Positions 31,759 through 44,660 of a DNA stretch of 64,000 bases are shown here, piece after piece; the first letter of the stretch is position 1, and each line of letters starts with the position of its first letter. The notes below the pieces were generated by a model, which had not been told where the DNA came from, searched no databases, and was given only the letters and a program-made list of their open reading frames with translations. The translations under genes and the position numbers were made by a program. Source of the DNA: Pseudarthrobacter oxydans (GTDB lineage Bacteria; Actinomycetota; Actinomycetes; Actinomycetales; Micrococcaceae); contig NZ_JABTYH010000002.1 of assembly GCF_013314975.1 (NCBI RefSeq), forward strand, positions 1 to 64,000. The letters run 5' to 3'.

Positions 31759-33201
31759 TCAGCATTCGACGACGTTGACGGCGAGGCCGCCCATGGCCGT
31801 TTCCTTGTATTTGGAGCTCATGTCCTTGCCGGTTTCACGCATGGTCACAATGACCTCATCGAGGGAGACCCGGTGCGACCCGTCGCCCCAGAGCGCCATC
31901 TTCGCCGCGTTAATCGCCTTCGCCGCGGCGATGGCGTTCCGCTCGATGCACGGCACCTGGACCAGCCCGCCGATCGGATCACACGTCAAACCCAGGTTGT
32001 GCTCCATCGCGATCTCCGCCGCGTTCTCCACCTGCGCCGGAGTCCCGCCCATCACCTCCGCCAGGCCCGCGGCAGCCATCGACGACGCTGAGCCCACCTC
32101 GCCCTGGCAGCCCACCTCCGCCCCGGAAATGGACGCCTGCTCCTTGTACAGCACCCCGACGGCCCCGGCGGCGAGCAGGAACTTCACCACCACGTCGTCC
32201 CGGTCCTGCTGGGTGGCGTTCTCCATCCCAGGGGCGAAATGCAGCGCGTAGTACAGCACCGCGGGGATGATCCCGGCCGCACCGTTCGTCGGCGCCGTGA
32301 CCACCCGGCCGCCGGAGGCGTTCTCCTCATTCACCGCCAGGGCGATCAAATTAACCCACTCCTGCCAATACTTCGGGTCATGGAACTCCCCCGAGCCGGC
32401 ACCGGCATCGCTTCCGGCGCCGCCGGGGCGTGCGCTTTCCTTCCGCAACCGGTCGTACCAGTCAGGGGCACGGCGGCGGACCTTCAAACCCCCGGGCAGC
32501 ACACCCTCACGCTTCAAGGACGTGGCCACGCAGCCCTCCATGACGGAGTAAATATGCAGCAGGCCCGCCCGGATCTCCTCAGGGGTGCGGCTGTCCTCCT
32601 CGTTGACCCGCATCACGTCGCTGATCCCCAGACCGGTCGCCCGGCAGTGCTCCAGCAGCTCCGCGGCGGTCCGGAACGGCAGCGGCAGCTCCTTCTTGGA
32701 CTCCTCCAGCTCCTGCAGCGCCGCGTCCTCCTCACCCTCACGGACAATGAACCCGCCACCCACCGAGAAGAACGTCGCGGTGTGCAGGACCTGGCCGCCG
32801 GCGTCGGACACCGTGAACGTCATCCCGTTGGTGTGCCGCGGCAGGACCGTCAACGGCCTCAGCACCATGTCCTTCACCCCGTAGGGCAATGCCACCGCAC
32901 CGGCCAGCTGGAGGGTCCCGGTCTCAGCGATCGCGGCCAGCCGCTCCTCCACCTCCTCCGGCAGGATCAGCTCCGGATGGAAGCCCTCCAGGCCCAGCAG
33001 GACCGCCGTCATCGTCCCATGCCCATGACCGGTCGCCGCCAGAGACCCATAAAGATCCACCCGCAACGAGGCCACCTCCGCCAGGGCGCCGGAAGCCTTA
33101 AGCTCCTCCGCAAAAACAGCAGCAGCCCGCATCGGCCCCACAGTATGAGAAGAAGAAGGCCCGATCCCGATCGAAAACAGATCAAAAACGCCGACTGCCA
33201 T
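31759..33201 (-). CDS. sdaA: L-serine ammonia-lyase (single-chain, 4Fe-4S)
   Basis: 480 aa. Converts L-serine to pyruvate and ammonia. N-terminal beta domain with [24 protein letters not shown]-terminal catalytic domain with [16 protein letters not shown] and cluster cysteines in [20 protein letters not shown] and the terminal VVEC. All needed residues are present and the length is normal. In the operon it takes serine formed by GlyA on to pyruvate. It starts 69 nt after the glyA stop. Confidence 0.96.
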   Translation of the reverse strand: MAVGVFDLFSIGIGPSSSHTVGPMRAAAVFAEELKASGALAEVASLRVDLYGSLAATGHGHGTMTAVLLGLEGFHPELILPEEVEERLAAIAETGTLQLAGAVALPYGVKDMVLRPLTVLPRHTNGMTFTVSDAGGQVLHTATFFSVGGGFIVREGEEDAALQELEESKKELPLPFRTAAELLEHCRATGLGISDVMRVNEEDSRTPEEIRAGLLHIYSVMEGCVATSLKREGVLPGGLKVRRRAPDWYDRLRKESARPGGAGSDAGAGSGEFHDPKYWQEWVNLIALAVNEENASGGRVVTAPTNGAAGIIPAVLYYALHFAPGMENATQQDRDDVVVKFLLAAGAVGVLYKEQASISGAEVGCQGEVGSASSMAAAGLAEVMGGTPAQVENAAEIAMEHNLGLTCDPIGGLVQVPCIERNAIAAAKAINAAKMALWGDGSHRVSLDEVIVTMRETGKDMSSKYKETAMGGLAVNVVEC

Positions 33202-33269
33202 GGTGTGTTCCTAACTGGACGGAGAAGGTGAGATAGCGCGGCCCCACCGGGCCAAGGGTGACCAGACGA

Positions 33270-34588
<1,319 letters not shown>

Positions 34589-34592
<4 letters not shown>

Positions 34593-34972
34593 AGTTCGCC
34601 GCCGTTGGCTGAGGCGTACTCTTCAGCGGACATCAGCGGGCCTTCTTCGGTCACGGCCACTTTGAAGAGCCAGCCCGCGCCGTAGGGATCGTTGTTGATC
34701 AGGGCGGGATCGGAGACCACTTCGTCATTGATTTCCACTACTTCGCCGGTGACGGGAGCGTAGAGGTCGGAGACGGACTTGGTGGACTCCACCTCGCCGC
34801 AGGTCTCCCCCGCGGTCACCGTGGAACCGACCTCGGGCAGGTCCACGTACACAATGTCGCCCAGGGCATCGGCGGCGACTGCGGAAATTCCGATGTTCAC
34901 CGGTCCCGATCCATCAGCAGCAACCCACTCGTGCTCGGCGGAGTACTTCAGTTCAGCAACAACTTTTGCCAT
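34589..34972 (-). CDS. gcvH: Glycine cleavage system H protein
   Basis: 127 aa lipoyl carrier of the glycine cleavage complex. Lipoyl site in [20 protein letters not shown]; typical start [12 protein letters not shown] and C terminus GWLFKVAV...LMSAEEYAS. Lipoylation would depend on lipA in the same operon. It is separated from gcvT by an unusual 194-bp gap holding two 20-bp repeats and a long inverted repeat. Confidence 0.97.
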
Positions 34973-35166
34973 GGTGTGTTTCCTTCAATCTGGTGTGTGA
35001 AAAGTGAGAGAGCGTCGGGCCAAAAGCCGCATCAAGTGAGAGAGCGTCGGGCCCCTTTGGGTCGACCTCGGCAGCATGCGTCTAAGGGAGCGTCACGTCC
35101 GCTCAGCGGGCGTCTTCGCGACCGAGCATGCAGAGGAGGTCGGACCCGACGGGCCGTCGGCGTCCG
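34973..35166 (-). repeat. Spacer between gcvT and gcvH with direct and inverted repeats
   Basis: 194 bp without a gene inside an otherwise tight operon. A perfect 20-bp direct repeat beginning AAGTGAGAGAGCGTCGG occurs at 35002-35021 and 35034-35053. GGGTCGACCTC (35059-35069) and GAGGTCGGACCC (35136-35147) form a near-perfect inverted repeat enclosing a GC-rich loop with two GCATGC sites. The RNA could fold into a long hairpin between the two coding regions. Confidence 0.6.
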
Positions 35167-36300
35167 TTACTTCTGGCGCTTGTAGAACGGGAGGGCCACT
35201 ACTTCGAAGGGCTCTGGCTTGCCGCGGAGGTCGATGTCCAGGGCGGTGCCGGGTTCGGAGTGTTCGACGTCGACATAGGCCAGGGCGATCGGGTAACCGA
35301 GGGTGGGGCTTGGCTGGCCGGAGGTCACCTCACCCACGACGTTGCCGTCCTTGAGCACCGGGTAGTGGCTGCGGCCGGCGCGGCGGCCCAGTCCCTTGAG
35401 GCCCACGAGCTTGCGGCCGGAGGTGGAACCGGCACCAAGCTCCTTGAGCTCCGCCAGTGCCGCCTTGCCCACGAAGTCCGACTCCTTCTTGAGCGAGACA
35501 ACCGGGCCGAGGCCAGCGGCGAAGGGGTTGCCTTCACGGGAGAGTTCGTTGCCGTAGAGGGGCATGCCGGCTTCCAGGCGGAGCGAGTCGCGGCAGGCGA
35601 GGCCGGCGGGGATGAGCCCGTGGCCGTCGCCGGCTTCCAGCAGCGCTTCCCACAGGCCGGCGGCGTCCCCGTTCGGGACGTAGATCTCGAAGCCGTCCTC
35701 GCCGGTGTATCCGGTGCGGGCCAGGAGCAGGTCCTGGACAGCGCCGTTGACGGTGATCCCTACTTCGACGGCCGCGTAGTACTTCAGCTCAGTCACCAGG
35801 GAGTGCTGCTCGGCGGGGACCAGCGTCAGGAGGATGGCTTCGGCGTTCGGGCCCTGCACGGCGATGAGGGAGGTCTCGGCGGAGACGTCCTCCACGGTGA
35901 CATCGAAGCCGGCGGCCCGCTCGGCCAGGGCAGCGGCCACCACCTTGGCGTTGCCGGCGTTGGGGACCACCAGGTACTTCTCTTCACTCCGGCGGTAGGA
36001 GATGAGGTCGTCAATGATGCCGCCGTCTTCCTGGCAGATCAGCGAGTACTTGGCCTTGCCCACGGCCACGGCGGACAGCTTGCCGGCCAGGGCGTAGTCC
36101 AGGAAGGCTGCGGCGTCCGGGCCGGTGACCCAGACCTCGCCCATGTGGGAGAGGTCGAACAGGCCGGCGGCGTTACGGACGGCGTGGTGCTCGGCCAGCT
36201 CGGAGCTGTACTTAAGGGGCATCTGCCAGCCGCCGAAGTCGGTGAAAGAGGCGCCGGCCAGCTTGTGCTGCTCATAGAGCGCTGTGTAGTTCTCAGTCAT
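35167..36300 (-). CDS. gcvT: Glycine cleavage system T protein (aminomethyltransferase)
   Basis: 377 aa. Transfers the methylene group from aminomethyl-lipoyl-GcvH to THF. Landmarks: FTDFGGWQMPLKYSSELAEHHAVRNAAGLFDLSHMGEV, GGIIDDLISYR, VQGPNAEAIL, ARTGYTGEDGFEIYVPN and GLACRDSLRLEAGMPLYGNEL. Start at the ATG at 36300, 10 nt after the gcvP stop; upstream in-frame codons belong to gcvP. Confidence 0.97.
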   Translation of the reverse strand: MTENYTALYEQHKLAGASFTDFGGWQMPLKYSSELAEHHAVRNAAGLFDLSHMGEVWVTGPDAAAFLDYALAGKLSAVAVGKAKYSLICQEDGGIIDDLISYRRSEEKYLVVPNAGNAKVVAAALAERAAGFDVTVEDVSAETSLIAVQGPNAEAILLTLVPAEQHSLVTELKYYAAVEVGITVNGAVQDLLLARTGYTGEDGFEIYVPNGDAAGLWEALLEAGDGHGLIPAGLACRDSLRLEAGMPLYGNELSREGNPFAAGLGPVVSLKKESDFVGKAALAELKELGAGSTSGRKLVGLKGLGRRAGRSHYPVLKDGNVVGEVTSGQPSPTLGYPIALAYVDVEHSEPGTALDIDLRGKPEPFEVVALPFYKRQK

Positions 36301-36310
36301 CAGGAAATCC

Positions 36311-39181
<2,871 letters not shown>

Positions 39182-39239
39182 GAGGGGAACTCCATAATTC
39201 AGGTGGCGCCTTAGCACCACGTTGATTCGGGTTCCTCCC

Positions 39240-39435
39240 CGCTCTGTATTGGACCTGAGAGTTTTGCGTTGCCCTGCTGTTCAGCAGGGCGCCACTTGCA
39301 CCGTCGGTGAGCCCGGTTGCCCGGACTGCTTTCCAGAGTTGCCTTGCCGCGGCGGTACGTGGGCCTGAGAGATTCCTGGGGAGGATTTGCTCCTACGGCG
39401 CCTGCTGAACGTACCGGCAGGACTCTCCCGCCGCA
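39240..39435 (-). promoter_or_regulatory. Tandem glycine riboswitch
   Basis: Two aptamers in the gcvP leader. Aptamer 1 (about 39361-39435) has the consensus start GGGAGAGTCC, the core GCCGTAGGAGCAAATCC and the closing CTCTCAGG. Aptamer 2 (about 39248-39340) has CTCTGGAAAGC, CACCGACGGTGCAAG, a stem-loop CCCTGCTGttcaGCAGGG and the closing AACTCTCAGGTCC. Tandem architecture with a short linker is the classic glycine riboswitch that activates gcv operons when glycine is abundant. Confidence 0.93.
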
Positions 39436-39436
39436 G

Positions 39437-39466
39437 ATCATAAGCATGTGCCACTGGTGGGTGACA
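39437..39466 (-). promoter_or_regulatory. Promoter of the glycine riboswitch-gcv operon
   Basis: On the minus strand TATGAT (39437-39442) is a near-consensus -10. TGTCAC (39461-39466) lies 18 bp further upstream as a weaker -35. The start of transcription would fall within a few bases of the first aptamer stem, as expected. Confidence 0.55.
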
Positions 39467-39530
39467 CGACTCACAGGATACCAAGATGCGCGCCGGGATC
39501 CAAACTTCCGGACCCGCAGAGGCGGGATGG

Positions 39531-39560
39531 CGACGGCGGGACGCGACGTCGTCGGCCGCT
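39531..39560. repeat. Degenerate dispersed-palindrome copy
   Basis: GCGACGGCGGGACGCGACGTCGTC keeps one arm and a damaged second arm of the palindrome family. It lies just after the stop of the small membrane protein gene (39566, minus strand). Confidence 0.4.
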
Positions 39561-39565
39561 TGGGC

Positions 39566-39901
39566 TTAGGGCTGGCCAGGAGTTGTTGGTGCAGCTTTCC
39601 TGCCGGTTCTGTAGCCCGCCCAAAAGGCAAGCAGCAGCAGGCCCACGACGGCGATTGCCAGGCCCGCCTGCGTCCCCGGGCTGAGGAACGCCATCCCGGT
39701 GCCGGAGAAAGGCTGGTTGCTCAGCGGCGCGTAGGCGAACCAGCCAATGTAGGTGTTCCGGTTGAGCCAAGCCACCAGGCACCCGGCCAGCAGGACCACG
39801 AGCCCTGCGATCGGCAGGACCACTCCAGGTACCCGGGCCGGCTTCCGTGGTTCGCGTTGTTCGGGCGCGCGTTCGTGATCAGGTGTGTTGTTGTCCCCCA
39901 T
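39566..39901 (-). CDS. Small membrane protein with two helices
   Basis: 111 aa: a 25-residue charged N terminus (DNNTPDHERAPEQREPRKP), helix at about 27-46 (VVLPIAGLVVLLAGCLVAW), a loop NRNTYIGWFAYAPLSNQPFSG, helix at about 80-97 and a short basic tail. No recognised family. Start at the ATG at 39901. Confidence 0.6.
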   Translation of the reverse strand: MGDNNTPDHERAPEQREPRKPARVPGVVLPIAGLVVLLAGCLVAWLNRNTYIGWFAYAPLSNQPFSGTGMAFLSPGTQAGLAIAVVGLLLLAFWAGYRTGRKAAPTTPGQP

Positions 39902-40077
39902 GCAGGCGAGTCTAGCCGGGCTGCCGGCCGCAGCCGCGCCGCGGTCCGCCTCCGGGGCCGCCCTCCCGAGGCCAGGGAACGAGCCCAGCCTCCGGGAACA
40001 AGCCCGCCGGGCACAGCGTTGGGATACCTACGACACTTCCGCCGCCCACTGCGCGGCACCCAACAGAACGGAACCAC

Positions 40078-40362
40078 ATGGTCAGGGCTATCTGGAACGG
40101 AAAAGTCATTGCCGAATCCACGGACACCGTGGTGGTGGAGGGCAACCACTATTTTCCCCGCGACGCCGTCAACGCCGGCTACCTGAGGGACAGCGACCTG
40201 TATTCCGTCTGCCCGTGGAAGGGCCGGGCCAGCTACCACACGCTGGAAGTGGACGGGAAGGTCAACGTGGACGCGGCCTGGTTCTACCCCGAGCCAAAGC
40301 CCCGCGCCAAGCAGATCGAGGACCGGATCGCCTTCTGGCGCGGTGTCACCATCGAGGGCTAG
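40078..40362 (+). CDS. DUF427 domain protein
   Basis: 94 aa, the whole length being a DUF427 domain: VRAIWNGKVIAESTDTVVVEGNHYFPRDAV, YSVCPWKGRASYHTL and DAAWFYPEPKPRAKQIEDRIAFW. The conserved Cys-Pro-x-Lys-Gly and Trp-x-Tyr motifs are intact. Enzymatic role unknown. Monocistronic, followed by a dispersed palindrome. Confidence 0.92.
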   Translation: MVRAIWNGKVIAESTDTVVVEGNHYFPRDAVNAGYLRDSDLYSVCPWKGRASYHTLEVDGKVNVDAAWFYPEPKPRAKQIEDRIAFWRGVTIEG

Positions 40363-40399
40363 CAGGCGCCCACCTCAGGCGGGAGCTGCCTGAACCAAA

Positions 40400-40431
40400 C
40401 GGACGACGGCGGGACCTCCCGCCGTCGTCCG
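40400..40431. terminator. Dispersed palindrome copy, 15-bp arms
   Basis: CGGACGACGGCGGGA and its complement around a 2-nt loop (CC), 37 nt after the DUF427 stop, between two genes in the same direction. Confidence 0.7.
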
Positions 40432-40528
40432 CTTCTGTTGTGGGGGTGGCGCGGACGGGCCTACCGGCCGGTGATGCCCGGGGGTAACGTGGCGATCAGG
40501 CTGACACCCGTTCAAGGAGGAACCCGGC

Positions 40529-41875
40529 ATGGAAATCATCACGATTGAAACGCCGCAGCTGGGCGACCGCACCTACCTGGTGCATGACGGCGCGGTGGGC
40601 GTGGTCATCGATCCCCAGCGGGACACGGACCGGGTGGAAAAGGCCGTCTCGGACGCCGGCGTGAGGATCACGCACGTGGCCGAGACGCACATCCACAACG
40701 ACTACGTCACCGGCGGGCTGCAGCTGGCCCAGGACCACAACGCCGCCTACCTGGTCAACGCAGCGGACGACGTCCCGTACAGCCGCCAGCCGATCTCGGA
40801 CGGGGAAACGGTGCAGGTGGGACGGATGGTCCTCAAGGCCGTGGCTACGCCGGGGCACACCCACCACCACCTGTCCTACATCGTGACGGACGGTGACCGC
40901 CAGGAGGTGTTCTCCGGTGGGAGCCTGCTCTACGGCTCCGTGGGCCGCACCGACCTGGTCAGCCCGGAAGATACCGTGCCGCTCACCCACCACCAGTACC
41001 GGTCGGTCCGGCGGCTGGTGGATGAAGCGGGTGAGGACGCCGGGCTCTACCCCACCCACGGCTTCGGTTCCTTCTGCTCGTCGGGCCCGGCCAGCGGGGC
41101 GGAATCCTCCACGATCGGCGAGCAGCTGAGCGGGAACCATGCCCTGACGGACCCGGACGAGGACCACTTTGTCCGCGAGCTGATCCACAACCTCACGGCC
41201 TATCCGTCCTATTACGCCCACATGGCCCCCATCAACATGGCCGGCCCCACCGCGCCTGACCTGGACCTGCCCGACTCGCTGGACCAGGACGAGCTGGTGT
41301 CCCGGCTGGAGCGGGGCGAGTGGGTCGTGGACCTGAGGAACCGGGTGGCCTTCGCCAACACCCACCTGAGCAGCAGCGTCAGCTTCGAGTACGGCGACGG
41401 CACGCAGTTCACCGCCTTCCTGGGGTGGGTCCTCCCCTGGGACGAACAGCTGACGCTCGTGGGCGCGCGCCAGGACGTGGAGAACGCCATCCGGGACCTG
41501 TCCCGCATCGGCATCGACAACCCGGATGCGGCCATCGGCTCCGGACCTGCGGAGCTTGCGCCCGGGGCGGCAACCTCCTCCTACGACAGCGTCGGCTGGC
41601 AGGAAGTGCTGCAGAAGCCGGAGGACGACCCCATCATCGACGTCCGCCGCACCGACGAGTTCGCAAAATCCCATATCCGCGACGCAGTGAACATCCCGCT
41701 CCATGAGCTGCTCCGGCGCCTGGACGAGGTCCCCGCCGGACGGCTGTGGGTGCACTGCGGTTCCGGGTACCGCTCCGCCGTGGCTGCGAGCCTGCTGCAG
41801 CGCGCCGGCCGCGACGTGGTGCACATCGACGCCAGCTTCCGCGACGCGAAGAAGGCCGGCTTCACGCTGGCGTGA
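40529..41875 (+). CDS. MBL-fold hydrolase with tandem rhodanese domains (persulfide dioxygenase-like)
   Basis: 448 aa. Metallo-beta-lactamase domain at about 1-240 with THIHNDYVTGG, TPGHTHHHLSYIV and PTHGFGSFC, as in the ETHE1/persulfide dioxygenase group. In these enzymes one iron is held by two His and an Asp. A first rhodanese-like domain at about 255-345 (WVVDLRNRVAFANTHLSSS) has no catalytic Cys. The second, at about 355-448, has the active loop HCGSGYRSA. Likely role: oxidation or transfer of persulfide sulfur. SD AAGGAGGA before the ATG at 40529. Flanked by two palindromes, so a single-gene unit. Confidence 0.87.
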   Translation: MEIITIETPQLGDRTYLVHDGAVGVVIDPQRDTDRVEKAVSDAGVRITHVAETHIHNDYVTGGLQLAQDHNAAYLVNAADDVPYSRQPISDGETVQVGRMVLKAVATPGHTHHHLSYIVTDGDRQEVFSGGSLLYGSVGRTDLVSPEDTVPLTHHQYRSVRRLVDEAGEDAGLYPTHGFGSFCSSGPASGAESSTIGEQLSGNHALTDPDEDHFVRELIHNLTAYPSYYAHMAPINMAGPTAPDLDLPDSLDQDELVSRLERGEWVVDLRNRVAFANTHLSSSVSFEYGDGTQFTAFLGWVLPWDEQLTLVGARQDVENAIRDLSRIGIDNPDAAIGSGPAELAPGAATSSYDSVGWQEVLQKPEDDPIIDVRRTDEFAKSHIRDAVNIPLHELLRRLDEVPAGRLWVHCGSGYRSAVAASLLQRAGRDVVHIDASFRDAKKAGFTLA

Positions 41876-41885
41876 CCCAGCGATG

Positions 41886-41927
41886 GCAAGCGGACGACGG
41901 CGGGACCTCCCGCCGTCGTCCGCTTGC
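41886..41927. terminator. Dispersed palindrome copy, 20-bp arms
   Basis: GCAAGCGGACGACGGCGGGA and its exact complement around CC, the longest arms in the window. It lies between the converging MBL-rhodanese (41875) and GPP34 (41959) genes. Confidence 0.75.
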
Positions 41928-41958
41928 GTTGTGCCCCGGCTGAAGGGGTGCGGCTGGC

Positions 41959-42729
41959 CTACAGGGTTGCGGCTTCCTCCTCCGCCAGCCTGATCATGCG
42001 GAGTTCATCCTCCACCGCCCGGGACGGCCAGTAGTCCTTGGCCAGCTCGCTGGCCCGGACCCGGTCCGCCTCCGGGAAGAGCTTGCCGAGCAGTCCGGCC
42101 GCCTGCATCAGGGCGATCAGCGCGATGGTCCTGGCCTCGGGCGCTTTGGTCCCAGGCTTCGGGGTTCCGGGCTTCGAGCCTGGTGTGGCATCCTGCGTTG
42201 CCGCGTCCGGCCCACCGCCCGCAACTGCCGTGTCCTCGGCCGCGCCGGTTTCCGGCGGCTGGAGGTCGGACGGGTCAGCCCTGAGCGCTGTCCGGATCTT
42301 TTCAAGCAGCGCAGCCTCCGGGGCATGGTCCTTTTCCGGATACCGCACGGCCCGGAACCGGCCCAGATGCTTCTCGCCGACGTGTTCCACGATGCCCGCC
42401 GCCGCCATCTGTTCATAGATGCGTTGCGTCTGGGCGCGGCCTTCCAGCATGGAGACCCAGCGCCTGGCGCTGTGCGGCCGTGACTTGCCGCGGATGAGCT
42501 CCAGCTCGTGCTGAAGCTCCGTTCCAGGTGTGGCGCCGGTGGCCCGGACGTGCTTGCCCTGCAGCTCAATGGCACCAACCAGGTCCAGTTCGGCCAGGAT
42601 TGCCCCTGCCACCGTGGTCCTCAGCGCGAACACCGGAACTTCGGGTTTGCCGTCCTTGTCATCGGTGGCCAGGAGGAGGAAGGCCTGGGGAAGGCTCAGT
42701 TCAACCGCTTGGGGAGTTTCCGCATTCAT
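41959..42729 (-). CDS. GPP34 (GOLPH3-like) family protein
   Basis: 256 aa. The family pattern is clear: LSLPQAFLLLATDDKDGKP, AGAILAELDLVGAIELQGKHVRATG, RWVSMLEGRAQTQRIYEQMAAAGIVEHVGEKHLGRFRAVRYPEKD and the C-terminal RTIALIALMQAAGLLGKLFPEADRVRASELAKDYWP. Eukaryotic GOLPH3 binds phosphoinositides; the bacterial role is unknown. A 50-residue Pro/Gly/Thr-rich low-complexity insert (about 150-200) interrupts the domain. Start at the ATG at 42729. Confidence 0.88.
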   Translation of the reverse strand: MNAETPQAVELSLPQAFLLLATDDKDGKPEVPVFALRTTVAGAILAELDLVGAIELQGKHVRATGATPGTELQHELELIRGKSRPHSARRWVSMLEGRAQTQRIYEQMAAAGIVEHVGEKHLGRFRAVRYPEKDHAPEAALLEKIRTALRADPSDLQPPETGAAEDTAVAGGGPDAATQDATPGSKPGTPKPGTKAPEARTIALIALMQAAGLLGKLFPEADRVRASELAKDYWPSRAVEDELRMIRLAEEEAATL

Positions 42730-42846
42730 AGCACCATGGTGCGCCCGCACAGCGGCACCCACTACGGCCGAAATACCTGTCTTCCTGCGGATGTGCGGGC
42801 TTATGCTGAGACCACAACGTCCCCTTCCAGCGCCGCGGAGGCCGCC

Positions 42847-43167
42847 GTGGACACCGAAACCGCCGATGTGGTCGACCATGACGTCACCACCATCACCTGC
42901 GTCTGCGGGAACACCGTCAGCAAGGACGGGCTGATCCAGGCCAACGCGCAGGGCATCCCCGTCCACTCGGGAGATGCCCCTGCCCCGCCGGAGCTGGCGG
43001 AGTGGCCCGTAGACGAGGACCTCTACACCCTGTGCCCCTCCTGCGGGCGCGTCTACCGTGACGCCGTCATCGAGGAAACAGGAACCGCGCCCGTCGCTTT
43101 CCGGGTCGACGTCAAGGCGGCACCCATTGCTGAGGCCATCCGGGTCCACTGGAACCTCAGCACCTAA
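42847..43167 (+). CDS. Zinc-ribbon-like protein, 106 aa
   Basis: 106 aa starting from a GTG at 42847 preceded by GGAGG. Residues about 18-20 (CVC) and 63-66 (CPSC) form a likely zinc site around a segment NTVSKDGLIQANAQGIPVHSGD; the rest is a small beta domain. No named family recognised. Divergent from the GPP34 gene; ends 30 nt before a palindrome. Confidence 0.65.
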   Translation: MDTETADVVDHDVTTITCVCGNTVSKDGLIQANAQGIPVHSGDAPAPPELAEWPVDEDLYTLCPSCGRVYRDAVIEETGTAPVAFRVDVKAAPIAEAIRVHWNLST

Positions 43168-43197
43168 ACACCTGAACACCTGGGCGCAGCGAAGGGG

Positions 43198-43235
43198 AAG
43201 CGGACGACGGCGGAACCTCCCGCCGTCGTCCGCTT
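43198..43235. terminator. Dispersed palindrome copy, 16-bp arms
   Basis: AAGCGGACGACGGCGG pairs perfectly across AACCTC with 43220-43235. It lies 30 nt after the zinc-ribbon gene and 55 nt before the NYN gene. Confidence 0.7.
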
Positions 43236-43290
43236 GCGTGTCGCACCCGGAGGGGGTGCCCGCGCCCCGCGATGCTGGCACACTAAGCCA

Positions 43291-44538
43291 ATGAACGAGG
43301 CACTCTCCCCCTCCCGCCGTCCCGGCATCCGGGCTGCGATGTTTGTTGATTTCGACAATGTGTTCACCGGCCTGCAGGCCCTGGATCCGCTGGCGGCCAA
43401 GCGGTTTGCCGAGGACCCCAAACATTGGGCGGATGCCTTGTCAGCCGGAGGGTCCGGGGAGGGCACCCGCCGGTTCCTGATCCGCAACTGCTACCTGAAC
43501 CCGATGGTGTACTCGAAGTACCGGACCTACTGGACCCGGGCCGGTTTCCGCGTGATCGACTGCCCGTCGCTGACCCAGCGGGGCAAGAGCAGCACGGACA
43601 TCAACCTGGTGCTGGACGCGATGGATGCCCTGTCCGGCAGCGGCGGGATCGAGGAGTTCTTCATCGCCTCGGCCGATGCCGACTTCACGTCACTGATCCA
43701 GCGGTTCAGGGCCGCAGACCGGATGACCACCGTGATCGCTGCCGGCGCCGTGGCCTTCGCCTACCGGGAGATGGCGGACCATGTGGTGGAATCGCACGAC
43801 TTCGTGGCCATCCTCAACGGCACCACCGTTGATCCCATCCACGCGGTGGCGTCCCCGAAGCAGCCGCAGGCCCCAGCCGCTTCCAAGGCGAAGGCCAAAG
43901 CCAGCTCTCCCGCCATCCGCGAGGTACTGGACTTTGTCCGGTCCGCGCCTGGACCGGTGGTTGGCGCGATGGTGGCCCACCGGGCGCTGACGGCCGATCC
44001 CTCGCTGAAGACGGACTGGGGCGGCTTCGGGAAGTTCGGGACGTGGGTCTCGCAGATCGGCAAGGACGTGGAATATTCGGCAGCGCAGGGCGGCTGGGTG
44101 TGGGACGCGAAGAGGTTCTCCAGCGAGGACCTGCCAGTGCCGGCGGACCTCCAGCCGGGTGTCGAGGAGCAGGTCACCCGCGTGACGGACGTCCCGGCGC
44201 TCTCTGCCGCCCAGTTCCGGCAGATTTTCAAGGCCATGGCTGCCCGGCTCCGGGACCAGCCGGTGCTCAACCGCACCGAGCTCTCCCGGCAGGTGCGGGA
44301 CGATTGCGTCAGCGCCGGCCAGCCGGTCTCCCGCAATGCGGTCAGTTTTGTCCTGCAGGGCCTCGCCTACGCCAATTTCCAGCTCAGTGACAAGGCGACG
44401 GCGGCGGAACTGGCAGCGGCGTGGACGGCCAACGTGGAGGAACTCTGCCGGGTGGCGCTGCTGGAGTTCGACGCCGCCGAGAAGGCTGCGGTCCGGCGCT
44501 GGGCGAGCGGCGGACTGCTGGAGAACGGACAGGCTTAA
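43291..44538 (+). CDS. NYN-domain putative RNase with LOTUS/OST-HTH domain
   Basis: 415 aa. NYN (PIN-like) domain at about 10-185 with the acidic active-site pattern AAMFVDFDNVFTGL, SSTDINLVLDAMDAL and EEFFIASADADFTSLIQRFR. After an Ala/Lys linker comes an OST-HTH/LOTUS domain at about 210-275 (IREVLDFVRSAPGPVVGAMVAHRAL...FGKFGTWVSQIGKDVEY). A C-terminal helical region at about 300-400 resembles a second HTH. Proteins of this type are predicted RNA nucleases or RNA-binding regulators. The ATG at 43291 precedes the domain directly. A half copy of the dispersed repeat follows the stop. Confidence 0.85.
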   Translation: MNEALSPSRRPGIRAAMFVDFDNVFTGLQALDPLAAKRFAEDPKHWADALSAGGSGEGTRRFLIRNCYLNPMVYSKYRTYWTRAGFRVIDCPSLTQRGKSSTDINLVLDAMDALSGSGGIEEFFIASADADFTSLIQRFRAADRMTTVIAAGAVAFAYREMADHVVESHDFVAILNGTTVDPIHAVASPKQPQAPAASKAKAKASSPAIREVLDFVRSAPGPVVGAMVAHRALTADPSLKTDWGGFGKFGTWVSQIGKDVEYSAAQGGWVWDAKRFSSEDLPVPADLQPGVEEQVTRVTDVPALSAAQFRQIFKAMAARLRDQPVLNRTELSRQVRDDCVSAGQPVSRNAVSFVLQGLAYANFQLSDKATAAELAAAWTANVEELCRVALLEFDAAEKAAVRRWASGGLLENGQA

Positions 44539-44552
44539 GCGGACGACGGCGG
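44537..44552. repeat. Half copy of dispersed palindrome
   Basis: AAGCGGACGACGGCGG, one arm only, right at the NYN stop codon (44536-44538). The second arm is missing and the sequence continues into the unrelated arsA leader, so this copy cannot form the usual hairpin. Confidence 0.6.
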
Positions 44553-44570
44553 TTTCGGCTTCTGGTGGGC

Positions 44571-44597
44571 TGGGTACCGCGTGCGTTGGGTACCGCG
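44571..44597. promoter_or_regulatory. Direct repeat TGGGTACCGCG upstream of arsA
   Basis: TGGGTACCGCG occurs at 44571-44581 and again at 44587-44597, 16 bp apart, each with a GGTACC palindrome, 64 bp before the arsA start. May be an operator or a simple duplication. Confidence 0.35.
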
Positions 44598-44660
44598 CGT
44601 GTTGCATACGGGGACGTTCGGCTCTGGGGCCGTTCCCCTCGTGTTGGAAGACTGGCGTGC

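Noticed and set aside
35002..35053. 20-bp direct repeats as insertion-sequence target duplication
   Set aside because: Only 12 bp separate the copies and no transposase or terminal inverted repeats are present.
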